From Symsagittifera roscoffensis (taxonomy: Eukaryota > Xenacoelomorpha > Acoela > Convolutidae), in NCBI RefSeq assembly GCF_963678635.1, contig NC_087069.1, positions 32,081,710 to 32,145,709 on the forward strand: a stretch of 64,000 nucleotides of DNA. Direction: 5' to 3'. The notes beneath the pieces were generated by a model. That model worked only from the letters and a program-made list of their open reading frames with translations, had not been told where the DNA came from and searched no databases. Position 1 is the stretch's first letter. The number at the start of each line of letters is the position of its first letter. Below are positions 28,309-39,260 of the stretch, in pieces. A program made the position numbers and the translations under genes.

Positions 28309-30110
28309 GCCGCCAACTTGGATCACTACACCGATCAAATTCCCACCCAACCAATCTTACCTCTCCAATCCCAATAATACCACTTTTTGCTTTTCCGCCA
28401 CCCGATTTTCCATCTAGTAATGTAACATCAGGCATGAATTCCGACACTAATTCACACATCTCAGTTTTATATTCCATCTCACAACTCAATAACCCGAATA
28501 TTGAAACCCCCGATGAATTTGCCGACTCAGAACCATCCCCATCCAATAATTTTCATAACTCTTCTAATTTTTCTCAACCCCCTTTTCAACCCATATTATC
28601 CAATAACCCTGACCCAATCACCCCCACACCCTCTTATGCTTCCCAAGTTACCCCAACCTACTCCTCATACCATTCTGACCAATCATCTCATTCTCCAGAC
28701 ACCCCCCGAATCTCCCCAGAGCTAGATAATTTTATTACCCTTCAACAACAACCCTACCACCTTAATACCCCAACCATAAACCAAATTTCCTCCACAATAA
28801 ATTCATCCAACCCCCCTACCCCTACACCCTCTTCAAATTATACTGAATCATTAGCACCATCATCCACATCAACTGAATCTTCACTCACCACTAATAGAGC
28901 TTACCGCACTTTTAAAAGAAAGTTCCCCAACCATCCTTTCCCAGCAAAACCAGGAACAGCCCGTGAATACATCAACCATCCCAAGCATACTAACACAAAA
29001 GAATTTTTAGCCATCACCTTACCCTCATTCCCACAATACACCTTAAACACCCCCCACGACACTAACGAAACACGCAACTTTGTAGATGAATACGTTTTAA
29101 TGCCCACTCTCTCTTGGACCTCATATTATCATTTTACTAACCCTCTTTGCTTACCATTATCTAACACTCACATCGATATAGAGCGAAATACGGACATGCT
29201 ATATCGACTCACTACACCACTAACAGCTAGACAATTTACTTACGTTGGATATAAAAAATCACTAAAAACACACACTGCACCTAGAGCTAACGAATATACA
29301 CTCGAATACTATGATCACAACATCATCAGAGCTAACCAAGATCAATTCTTAGACGACGATCGCTTCGCTAATCCACAAATTACTGAGAAATTTTTCATCA
29401 AGACACCATATATATTTACACTAAACATCTTCGACCGAAAGTTTGATCACATTATTTCAGAAGCACTAACAGACACACAAGCATACGAAAGTTTTAAAGA
29501 ACGCTTCCAAATATTTTCACTAACCTTTCATTTCCTTGCACCACACGAAAGAGATTTACACTGCTCACACGATATTATGTTGCGCACTAAACAAACCCAC
29601 ACATATAGTTATTACCGCTTCATCCAAAATCACTTTGACCTACACACACCCTCTAGACAACCACACCATCGTTTTCAATTCATTAATTCCAAATACACTT
29701 CACCATTTTTCCTAAATTTCACATACTGTATTAAAGATACTAACCTTCATGGTATTCTTCGTAATTATGACCCCATAACCCAAATGTACATCTTCTGTCC
29801 CATCACCAAGACCTTCAACGCCGAAGAATCCCGACCCTTCCTTCTCCCGCACGAGTTTGTACAACCCATAGAAATCCCAATTTTAGAATTCATCCACAAC
29901 ACTAAATTCAATCACAAATTATATAATCTAATCCAAAACACACCTTATGAGTTTGCAGTTGGCACTGAAGAACTAACCACTATTAAGGCACTTCAATTGC
30001 TTTGGCCACTGCTTCAAACTAAAAATATCATCCGCATCTTAGCTAAACTACTAACAACTTCAGAACTAATTCACGACATCTTCCCCCACGGTTTTTTCCC
30101 CGACGACTAA
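28305..30110 (+). CDS. 601-aa accessory protein downstream of env, unknown family
   Basis: A long intact frame in the place where complex retroviruses keep regulatory genes. Residues 1 to about 200 are low-complexity Pro/Ser/Thr/Asn. From about 205 to the end the sequence looks globular, with many aromatic and charged residues (RAYRTFKRKF, then FIKTPYIFTLNIFDRKFDHI) and scattered Cys and His. There is no signal peptide or transmembrane helix, so it is likely cytosolic or nuclear. I recognise no domain. Its disordered-then-folded layout resembles that of the ATG-less ORF. It ends with TAA immediately followed by CAG|GTAAGT, a consensus splice donor. Confidence 0.75.
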   Translation: MSRQLGSLHRSNSHPTNLTSPIPIIPLFAFPPPDFPSSNVTSGMNSDTNSHISVLYSISQLNNPNIETPDEFADSEPSPSNNFHNSSNFSQPPFQPILSNNPDPITPTPSYASQVTPTYSSYHSDQSSHSPDTPRISPELDNFITLQQQPYHLNTPTINQISSTINSSNPPTPTPSSNYTESLAPSSTSTESSLTTNRAYRTFKRKFPNHPFPAKPGTAREYINHPKHTNTKEFLAITLPSFPQYTLNTPHDTNETRNFVDEYVLMPTLSWTSYYHFTNPLCLPLSNTHIDIERNTDMLYRLTTPLTARQFTYVGYKKSLKTHTAPRANEYTLEYYDHNIIRANQDQFLDDDRFANPQITEKFFIKTPYIFTLNIFDRKFDHIISEALTDTQAYESFKERFQIFSLTFHFLAPHERDLHCSHDIMLRTKQTHTYSYYRFIQNHFDLHTPSRQPHHRFQFINSKYTSPFFLNFTYCIKDTNLHGILRNYDPITQMYIFCPITKTFNAEESRPFLLPHEFVQPIEIPILEFIHNTKFNHKLYNLIQNTPYEFAVGTEELTTIKALQLLWPLLQTKNIIRILAKLLTTSELIHDIFPHGFFPDD

Positions 30111-30113
30111 CAG

Positions 30114-30192
30114 GTAAGTATGAATTAAATGAATATAACTAACTAATTGAAATATTAAAAAACTCACCATACCTTATCCATGTTTTCTTTAG
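30114..30192 (+). other. Probable 79-nt intron right after the last stop codon
   Basis: The donor CAG|GTAAGT begins one codon after the stop of the 601-aa ORF. TAACTAACTAAT lies in the branch-point region, and TTTTCTTTAG ends at 30192; another AG follows at 30200. All three signals match consensus, which is rare by chance in such a short span. The intron would lie in the 3' untranslated region. Confidence 0.5.
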
Positions 30193-31711
30193 ATTTTTAG
30201 CCTTCATCCGACGATCACCTACAAAAACCACAAAAGACAAATAAAAATCGCAAATTTCATCAAACAGACTTCAACAATTCTATTAATCTCTTACACTTAT
30301 AAATTTATAAATTTAATACCAATGCAGTAAATTCATTTCTAAAATTTTCCCCACAAGCAGTAAATTTAATTATGATGAAAATTTGTAACTTAAAATTCCC
30401 CCATAACTAGCAGTAAATTTCTAAAATTCTATGCAGTAAATTAATAAAATGCAATTGCAGTACTAACCTTTTGATATTTTCATTCATTCGCACAGAAATT
30501 CTATCCACACTCGCACAGCTCGCCCACGAAGAATTGTTTAAAATAATGAATTTCAGTTTCAAGTTTTCACACTCAACAACTCTAACATATAATAACATGT
30601 TTCAAACTTTCCTTTAACCCGGTTGGAAAGGAATCATATACTAAACAAAACTAACCAACGCAGCTTACTAAATACCACAAATCATAGAATAACAGCATGA
30701 CTAAGAAAAGGAAACCAACGGTACCCAAACCGGATTAACCCAGTTTAAAACTGGATAATTTATTCTTTTGAAGACTATTATAAAGTCTAAGAAAGAAATA
30801 ATAAAACACAAAAAAGTCGAAAGACAAACCCATACCACAAACAATTTGATTTTTGAAAAAAGGACACAACCAACAAAACATAAGAAAAACCACAACAAAC
30901 CCAACATAAAACGTTGTCACATAACAGGACCCCTCACAAAAACCGCATGAAATCATACTCCCACTCCTGGCCTAACCCACCAGGAAGGACGTCCTGAGCA
31001 TGCTCTATAGCCGGCCTAACCCACCGCGCTACATCCACGCTTTGTGACCACACCTCTATTTTTAATAAGAGCTACTCAAGTGTGAGTAACTCTTCAAAAT
31101 AACCGAACTAAAACAAAAAGCTTTTGTGAAAACAACTAACTAAAATCATAACTAAAAAATATTAAACTAATAAATGTTTTATAAAATGTAAATTACATTA
31201 TGCAATACATAGATCAGAATACAACACCAAGGACGAACATCTAAAGACAAAACGACCCCACTACACTCGAGAGAGAATGACTAACCACAATCGATATGCC
31301 ACTCACAATCACAACTCAAAGGATTTAGAGTACGACTTGACTTCGCAGAAAAGGACTTCATTGAACTAGACCAATGACCACCTCGATGTTCAAGTATACG
31401 TACAGATCCGAGTAACCAGGCATCCCCTCCACGCACAATCTCCACGCCATTCCCAAACTAGATCAGACACAAAAGAAATTCTCCCCGAAGAACAGAAAAA
31501 CCTGACATAGCCAACCATTCTGAAATCAGAATTGATTTTGTTGCAGAGACTCAGTCGTTGTCACAAGAAGAACACAACGTCTTATGTCCCTAACTCCAGC
31601 TTCCTGAAACTTCTTTAACAAAGAAGAAGCGGAAGAAAATTATGATGTTCACCAAATACCAACGTCCATCATCCATCCTTGAATTACAGAAGAACTGTTC
31701 TAAAAAACTCT
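30193..31711 (+). other. 3' untranslated region of the LTR element
   Basis: 1.5 kb without a convincing gene. It contains four copies of GCAGTAAATT (30324, 30357, 30410, 30433). At 30966-31005 a hairpin (CCTGG...CCAGG) is followed by two abutting perfect 10-bp palindromes, AGGACGTCCT and GAGCATGCTC. CCTAACCCACC occurs at 30971 and 31015. These may be RNA structures or protein-binding sites. Confidence 0.5.
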
Positions 31712-31727
31712 GTAAAACCCGGATGGG
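31712..31727 (+). promoter_or_regulatory. Polypurine tract region
   Basis: AAAACCCGGATGGG lies immediately 5' of the 3' LTR. It is purine-rich but interrupted by CCC and a T, so the plus-strand primer may be just GGATGGG. Position is the main evidence. Confidence 0.4.
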
Positions 31728-32137
31728 TGAAACCTGATCTAAACTATATTTTATGATTGGATAAATTAAATGTTTTACCAATGTAAAGTATTTAATATTA
31801 ACCAATCATGATCCATCTAACTAACAACCCACTTATTTGTAAGTGCTGAAGTTACTTGTAATTTCAGCACCAGAGAGATTTGAATTTAACTTAGAAATTA
31901 GTTGGACTCTCCCGAGCACTTCAGCAACCGCAATAAACCAGTATACCCTAGATCTATTGAGCCTAGCAGAGACTAGTTAAACAACCTGAGACTAGATAGT
32001 ATAAGAGTAAGACTAGGATCGGTATTAGACTAAGAAGTTGCACGAATCTATCCGGCCGAAAATAAGATAGCGTGACGAGCAGACGGTGTACCCTATCCGA
32101 AATTACTCTATGAGTTAACCAACTCGGTCCTAACTCA
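31728..32137 (+). repeat. 3' LTR
   Basis: 410 bp, TGAAACCTGATC...CTAACTCA. It matches the 5' LTR at 409 of 410 positions by direct reading. It is followed by the right AAAT target duplication (32138-32141). Confidence 0.95.
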
Positions 32138-32141
32138 AAAT

Positions 32142-33339
32142 CAATGATTTAAAAATATCTTTTGAAACGAGAAACCAATTTCATTTCAAACGTTTAGATT
32201 TGTTCATTTTTCATTGAAAAAAAAGTTGAAGAAACTTCTTGGAAAAGAGATGAGTTTTTAGGACAAGGACAATAGTGCCCGATCTTTAGCGCCGCTGTTA
32301 CATATTTTTTACACAGAGCCAAGGCCGAGTTTAGCATCATTTGCGAAACAACGCAAGCATAGCATTGCAATTGTTTTGAAATAATTGAAAAATTCAATAT
32401 AGCAGAAAAACAAACGGTAACTCAAATACCAGCATTAATTACGCAAATTACTTTTAGTAATTATCGAGCGGTCACTAAGCCGACAATCAATGGGGAGATG
32501 ACAGTTGAGCCGAAAACAGGAAAAACGAACATACAATTTGTCCCCGTGAAAAACCTTGAGCAATTAACTTTTAAATCTTTGAAACTCTGCACCACAAAAA
32601 AGGTAGAATAATTAAAAATGATGTATTCTGATGTGATTGATGTATACTGAAAAAAGGAGGTCCAATTGGGACTCGAACCCCATATGATGCCGGGGCAACT
32701 GAGTTATCTCCAGACCAAATGGGAAGGAGACTGGAATTTATGAGATCCACAAGCTAATTTTCTTATGATTTGTAAGAAAAATGGTCTACGGGAAAAAATC
32801 TAGTTTCCGATTACAAGACACTTGCTCTCGGAAGTGTAAACAGAACAGCAGTTTCATTAAGACAGCAGCTAGTTTCAAAACAAAGCAGTGTTTTGCAGTT
32901 TTTCAGATGCTCGAAGGCAGTATCTAAAGAAATACTTTATACAGGTCCAGAACTGAAACCCAATGAAGTGTGAAAAATGCGTATGTAGAGACATTGCACT
33001 ACTTTGAGTTAATAAATAGGACTGGTTTTTGAAAGATGTTTCAGTTACGTCAAAATGTATGTATATATACACGCAATTATCAATCCACTAGTTAAATCGT
33101 GAATATACATGGTATGGAGCTCTATCTAGTGAATTGACTATCCTAATTTCTACCTGGAGCAAATTTTGGGGGAGATGAGGGAAGACGCCCTTTTCTTAGG
33201 TATTCGCCCCACTAACTATTCAAAGAGTCCGCCGTTGGTGCTAATTACGACACCTATTTTGAGTGAATGAATTCAAGTTTTTCTATAGCCACTTGGACGC
33301 CATTATAAACTAAATTCCAAATTTATAGAGTAATACATT
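32142..33339. other. Spacer right of the LTR element
   Basis: AT-rich, with no protein gene. A motif shared with the left flank (CAACGCAAGCATAGCATT near 32348) and a truncated tRNA-like sequence (32656-32716) are the only recognisable items. Confidence 0.5.
32656..32716 (-). pseudogene. Truncated tRNA-like sequence
   Basis: On the minus strand it reads GGTCTGG at the 5' end, an A-box-like GATAACTCAGTTGCC, then GGGGTTCGAGTCCC (a perfect B box and T arm) and a 3' strand that pairs with the first seven bases using wobbles. At about 60 nt it has no room for an anticodon arm. It is either a deleted tRNA or the head of a tRNA-derived SINE. Confidence 0.4.
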
Positions 33340-35620
33340 CTATGCGCCACAAATGGAAAACAAAAAGCGCAATTATGAAAAACTGTCGAACTGATTTTCC
33401 ACTAATTGTCAGAGCATTTTCAGGCATGGTGAGCATTTAAGCTGCTTGAACTTCAAAACACCATCTCTTTGGACGTGTTTTGACAACGATTATAATATCA
33501 AGGAGAAATAATTTCCAAAGTATGAGAAATTTTTGGTGGCTATCTCAGGTTTTTTAGGAGAAGTTTCTGTAGTTTCTTTCGAACACTTTCATAGTGTTAT
33601 CCTCATACGGAGGGTGAAACTTAGTTTAGTTAATCAATGTGCTAAAAAATGCTTTTCGCTAAGAATACCTGTGCACATCGCAATTATCAATGCCACAATT
33701 GTTTTTTTTTCTTTAGATTTTCTGCTCGACATATTAGCTAAAATTATTAAACCTGGTAACAGTTTCAAAATGGTAATAGTATTAAGCCTCATAGTATTAA
33801 ACGTGCTAATAATTAAAGCTGGTAAGTAATGAATCTGGTTTCAGTAAACGCTACTTAAGTTGAAGCGGCAAAAAAGAAGCTTTATATCAACATTGCAAAA
33901 CAAAATTCACACTAATACTCTTAATGAGATAAAACAATTGCTCATTTAAGACAATACAGTTATTGTAACACACCATTTAGACCAGTTATAACTGAGTGGT
34001 CAAAATGGAAAATAATTTTCAAATTAAGACTTAGGCGACTTCACAATTTAACATCACAAAATGGCAATTATTCATTTTCATGGATTTTTAAACAATTTAA
34101 AGAAGCAAGTTAACACTTTTAAGTATCAATTAAGCTAATCTGTTGAATAAATTAAACGAAAATTCAATTGTGTTTTCAATTTGACAAATAGAACAAGTAA
34201 AGTCAGAAATAGGTTACATATAAGCAAAATGAAGCAATGTCAAGCATGTGAGCAAACTCATGGCAGGTGTTTGAATCAGCTTAACTGCTCAAAATTTCTG
34301 CCAGAGTTTTTTTGCGCAAAGTTTATGTGAATGCGAGACTTTCTTACATTTCAACGAATGTGTTTGTTTTTCTTGTTTTGAACTGATTGCTTTTGAAAGA
34401 TTTTTTTTAGGTCTTAACAAATGAACTGAGAGTTGAAGTTCTTAGGGAACCTAAAAAAATTGAATCTATAAGAAAAATCAATAAAATTTGCAATAAAATG
34501 TAGGAAGTATTTTGATTGCTGAAATTTAAAAAATTTTGATATTCCAGCTACAATTGAAATATTTTTAAGGATCTTGAAGATTTGCTAAATTTCACTTAAT
34601 TTTAATTTTTTTTTCAGTATGTTCAAATGAAATAGGTGAAAAAACTGAAAAAAAAACTGAAATAATATGAAAACTGGAGTAGTATAAAATTGCGAGTTCG
34701 GTCACTCACTTTCTGGTTTCTTAAATTAATGTAAAAAACTGACTCGAGACCAATTATTCTCATAATTGAGATGGTTGTAAAAGAATTGCTTTTGGAATCC
34801 GAAATACGTCTTGAAGGGCTTTTAATGATACAAAATTTGATCATCAGAGGAATATTTTATGGTAGTTTTAATCAGACAGAACGAAAAAACAATCTGGGCT
34901 ATAGAAAAACACGTGTTTTTTTGATCATTTTTTTAGTAACTTTTTTACTGAAGCATTCAGAAATCCATTTTTGTCTACAACTTTCACGATTTTTGTTCTG
35001 AAACCAATCTTCAATGTTGAGCAATTCATATTTTCTCTGAACCTTTTTTTGACAATTTTGATTTTATCTCAATACTCGAAAGCAATTGAAGCTAAAGTAA
35101 CTTTAGTTTTGAAGGAAAAAATAATTAGTTTTTTCTTGTTTATTTCTCTGGTTGACTCAAGTTTTCAAGAATTTTATTTACTGTTTAACTAACGTAAAAT
35201 GATACTCAAGTGTGTTAGCATAGTAATTAAAAGGGCCAATTTTTTAATTGGTAATCCTTTAACTAGGCTTAACAAGTTCTCAAAAATTGTTTAAATGCAG
35301 TACGAATCAAATCAGAGAAATTAAACTAGGCAGCTCAAATGCGTGTTTTGGCAACTGATATTCGATCAACAACTGATATTCGATCAACTACTGATAATCA
35401 TTTTTTTGGTTAAGTCATTATCATTATCATCACCATCAAAAGAGAACAGAACAGAAGTCTTAAGATACCAGATACACAAAAAACTCAACCACGATTTTTC
35501 CAAAATCAGAAGTTCTCTGAAAAATTATAGCAGAGTATTGCAAGTGAATAAAAATGAGACCAAAACATTTACAATAAAAAAAACTTTTTTAGTCAAAAAA
35601 ATATCATTTTCTTAAAATTA
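33340..35620. repeat. Diverged repeat, first copy
   Basis: The part 33340-34380 is recognisably similar to 38290-39260 (for example CTTCAAAACACYATCTC, TTTTCCACTAA), and 34380-35600 is similar to 36960-38260 (TCTCTGGTTGACTCAAGTTT, GCGTGTTTTGG). Many indels separate the copies, so the duplication is old. No protein signature in either copy; the T-rich open frames here are not convincing genes. Confidence 0.55.
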
Positions 35621-36899
35621 ATTGAGGAAAACAACCATCACAGTTTCTAATCCATTAATACAGCTAATAGGTCGTAAATATTCAGGTAGACACCCAGTTG
35701 AGGCAAAAACAAAAAACGAACGTAACAAGTTTTTGAGCTGTTTAGCAGTATTACTTGAAGCTCTTATATCATTTGAAAAAAAAAAACTAAACCGATAAAA
35801 CAAAACTTAAAACCATTTGAACACAAAGTTGTGTTTTATAAATTGAATTCAAAAAATTTAAAAGTTACTAACTCTGATTTCTCAAGATCAAATGAGAACC
35901 TCTACCACTAGTTCTCTGGGTCCACCAAAAATCCAGCAAGTTGCTTAGGTTAAAAAAAACTCAAAATATTTTATACTCAATTACAAGTAACATGCTTTCA
36001 CAAATAAAACTAAAATCATCGAGGATTTAACAAAGAATGGGGACAATATTGAGCCTCAAATTGTCATACCTCATAAAAACCTGTCAACATCAAGTTGATA
36101 TCAGTAGGAAAAACAATTCGGTAGTAGAGATTTAATATCAGTAGTGTTTTTTATATTCTAGTGTATACTATTCACAATGACTCAATGATAAAACAAGAAG
36201 CAGGAATTGGTACAAGAAAAACATTCAAAAAAATTTGAAATCAGAAATTTTTTCCTGGAAAGTTTTGTTGCTATATTGAGGCAATGTATGGCTGCAAAAA
36301 ACTTGGTAGATTAGACAAAAATTGCGAAGAGAAGTTTTGAACTTCTTTGTTTATGAAAAAATGAGTTCAAGTTCCGGAAATTTTTTTAATTAATTTTTTT
36401 AAAAGCTTTCAACTAGTTTTGAAGAAAAAATAGCTCCACAATATAATTTCAATTTCAATAAAACGATTGACCAACTTTTTGAAAAAATAATCAAAGTTAA
36501 AACATCAATATCAATACATTGAGAATATCAAAAGTAAACGCTGAAACTGAAAATCTCTTTTATGAAACAGGAACCCATCTCAATCAACCACTTTGAGAAA
36601 AAAATTTCCAATAGGGCATATTAGTTTTTGTTTTGAAGAGCCAAATTGTCTTATTTGAATTTGAAAAAAAAACTAAGAATGAACTGGACTGCTCTTGTTA
36701 GTGCTAAACTCCGGCTGCCTTTGACAATAACTAAAATCTTTTGATTAAAAAACTTAATAAAGTATTGGAAAAAATTTGAGTTGTATTTCAGATTTTTTCA
36801 TTTTATCTCTCTACGCTATTTAAAACGCAAAAAGATTTTTTTCTGCAACGGTTAACAACATAATAGCCCCAAAACGTTCGCTTCATATAAGTTGGATTT
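35621..36899. other. AT-rich spacer between repeat copies
   Basis: No gene or distinctive structure recognised. Confidence 0.5.
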
Positions 36900-39260
36900 G
36901 TTTGTTTTTGTATACGCTTTGAAAAGACACAAAATAACGAGTTTCTGACGATTCAATGAATGTCTGTTTTTCATGTTTTGAACAGATTGGTTTTGAATTT
37001 TGTTTTTGCTCGTAAGAAATGGACTAAGAGATGAACTTCATGGAGAACCTAAACAAATTTTGAACTGAACGAAACCTCAAAAAACTGTTCAATAAAACAT
37101 AGGCGGTATTTTAAATACTGAAATAGCAAAATCTTTGATCTTCCAGATAAAAAAAGAACATTTTTAGGGATCTTGAGAATTTACTAATAATCATTTGTTT
37201 TTTAAATTTTTAAGGTCAACTGAAAACAAAAGTATACATAGTTGAAATCATGCAAAAATTGGAGTAGTATCAAATGGTGAGTTCGATCTCACACCTGATT
37301 TTTTGAATTAGTCGCAAAACACTGAAAACTTCGACACCAAAATTCCTGGTTACTGAGATGCTTGCAGTGAATTTCCTTTAGAATCCGAATCAGGCCTTGA
37401 AGGGTTTTTAACAAGGCAAAATAAGAACTTCACAGGCTTTCCTTAACGTCGTTTTAATCAGACAGAACGAAAACAATCTAAGCCATAGGAAAACAACAGA
37501 GATTTGCTATTTTTTTATTTTTAAGAGCTTTTTAATGAAGCATTCAATAATCCTTTTTTTTCCTAAATTTCGTGAAGTTTTTTTCTGAAACCGTGCTTCA
37601 ATTTTGAGCAATCCAGTGTTTCTCTGAACCATTATTTGCTAATTTTGGATTTCTCGAATAACTCGAATGTAATTGAAGCGAAAGTAATTTTATTTTCACT
37701 CGAAAAAACAAAATGTTTTTTTTTGTTTGTTTATTTCTCTGGTTGACTCAAGTTTCAAGAATTTTTTATTTACTATTCATTTAATGTAAAATGATTCTCT
37801 ATTCATCATGCTGTTTAGCATAGTGATTAAATCGACCACTCTTTTAATCGCCAAATCTTAATCGTTAACCCTTTATCCAGGCTTAACAAATTCTTAAATA
37901 CATTAAAGATAGTCTCAGTAAAAAAATAACTTTTTTTATTTCTCTGGTTGACTCAAATTTCTAGAGTTTTTTAAGTTTCTCATATACGATTAATGCAGCT
38001 GGAATCAGAAAACTAAAACTAGGCAACTCAAATGCGTGTTTTGGAATCTGGTATTCGATAAACAACTGATAACCAAACTTTTGGTTACAGTCATTATCAT
38101 TATTATTGCCATCATAAGAGAACCAAACAAAAACTTTTGTGATTTTCCTGAGATACCAAGTACACAAAAAAATCTCCATTATGAATTTTCTTATCTCAGA
38201 AATGAAATTTTTGTTCTCTGAAAAATATAGCATGGTATTGCAAGTGAATTGAAATGGGACCGTTTCGTTGCTTGTCTGCAAAAACTTATCTGCACAAATA
38301 CGCGCCGCGCCGTAAATGGTAACAATTAACCACTATTATGAAAAAATGCCAAACCGCTTTTCCACTAACTGTCGAAGCTACTTAAGGCATGGCAAGCGTT
38401 TAAGCAACTGGAACTTCAAAACACTATCTCAATCGACGCCGATTTAAACAAAAAATTATTCAAAATATTTTTAAAACTTTGCAGTTTCTTATGATCACTA
38501 ATCAGGTGCTTTGATTTGGGCTTCAAACGCTTGAGGTAAATTTAATTTCATTAATCAAATCGCTAAATATTGGTAGTGTAGATCCGGTACATAACGCAAT
38601 TATCGATTCCAAAACTTTCTGGTTGATATGAAAACTGGAAATATTAGCCCTATAAATTGTTGACTTCCCTAAACGCTACTTAAATTACGGCGACAAAGGA
38701 AACTGTAAATTCGACACTGTCATATGCGGAGTTATTTGAAAAACAAGGTTTTTATATAAATGTTTTTATGAAACAAGTGCTTATTTAACACGACACAGAC
38801 AATGTACTGTATAAATTAGACCAGCTATAAATGGATGGACTATTCCGGTAATAAATCAAATTAATTTTAAACTTGAATTTTATGGGACTTCACAACACAA
38901 TTTTACATCGCGAAATGGCAACTAATCATTTTTCATCCATTTTTTTTTTTCAAAATGTTTTTGAAATGATAGAAAACCAAAGCAAAGCAAATTAGTCTGC
39001 CATTTAAGCACCGATTAGACTAATCTGATGACTGTTTTAAATTAACTTTCAATTCTTTCATTTAATCGACATATTTCAACTAAGATCAGAACTTCTACGC
39101 AAACAGTTTTGACGATAGGCTTAAAATTACGCTTGTTAGCAAAATCAAATAGCATATGTTTCAGTCAATGTTTTCCGCAAATTTCCTGCCAATTCTGAAT
39201 CGAGTGCAAGGTAACGCTCATTCGATAGAACCTGTTTTCGTTTTTCTTGTTTTGAATTGA
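36900..39260. repeat. Diverged repeat, second copy
   Basis: Partner of 33340-35620, but with the two halves in the opposite order (the part matching 34380-35600 comes first, followed by the part matching 33340-34380). That order fits two units of an old tandem array cut at different points. The first-half match includes GCGTGTTTTGGAATCTGG at 38033. Confidence 0.5.

Larger units (their letters stand above)
13214..32137 (+). mobile_element. 18.9-kb envelope-bearing Ty3/gypsy LTR retrotransposon
   Basis: The element is bounded by 410-bp direct repeats (TG...CA) and a 4-bp target duplication. In order it contains the primer-binding site, a 1.2-kb leader, a basic ORF, fused gag-pol, a spacer, two small hydrophobic ORFs, an ATG-less ORF, an envelope-like ORF, a 34-aa ORF, a 601-aa ORF and a 1.5-kb 3' untranslated part. 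The PR-RT-RNaseH-IN order and the sequence motifs place it in the Ty3/gypsy group (Metaviridae). The coding strand is strikingly A-rich and G-poor, unlike the flanks. One mismatch between the LTRs shows a recent insertion. Single in-frame stops in pol and env suggest that this copy depends on others for movement. Confidence 0.95.

Noticed and set aside
30966-31035. tRNA-derived SINE on the minus strand of the LTR element 3' region
   Set aside because: An A-box-like GTAGCGCGGTGGG is present, but no B box lies at a suitable distance; the palindromes explain the structure better.
33533-33829. 98-codon hydrophobic open frame
   Set aside because: It lies in the diverged repeat, and I saw no corresponding recognisable product in the second copy near 38470-38800. 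No family signature.
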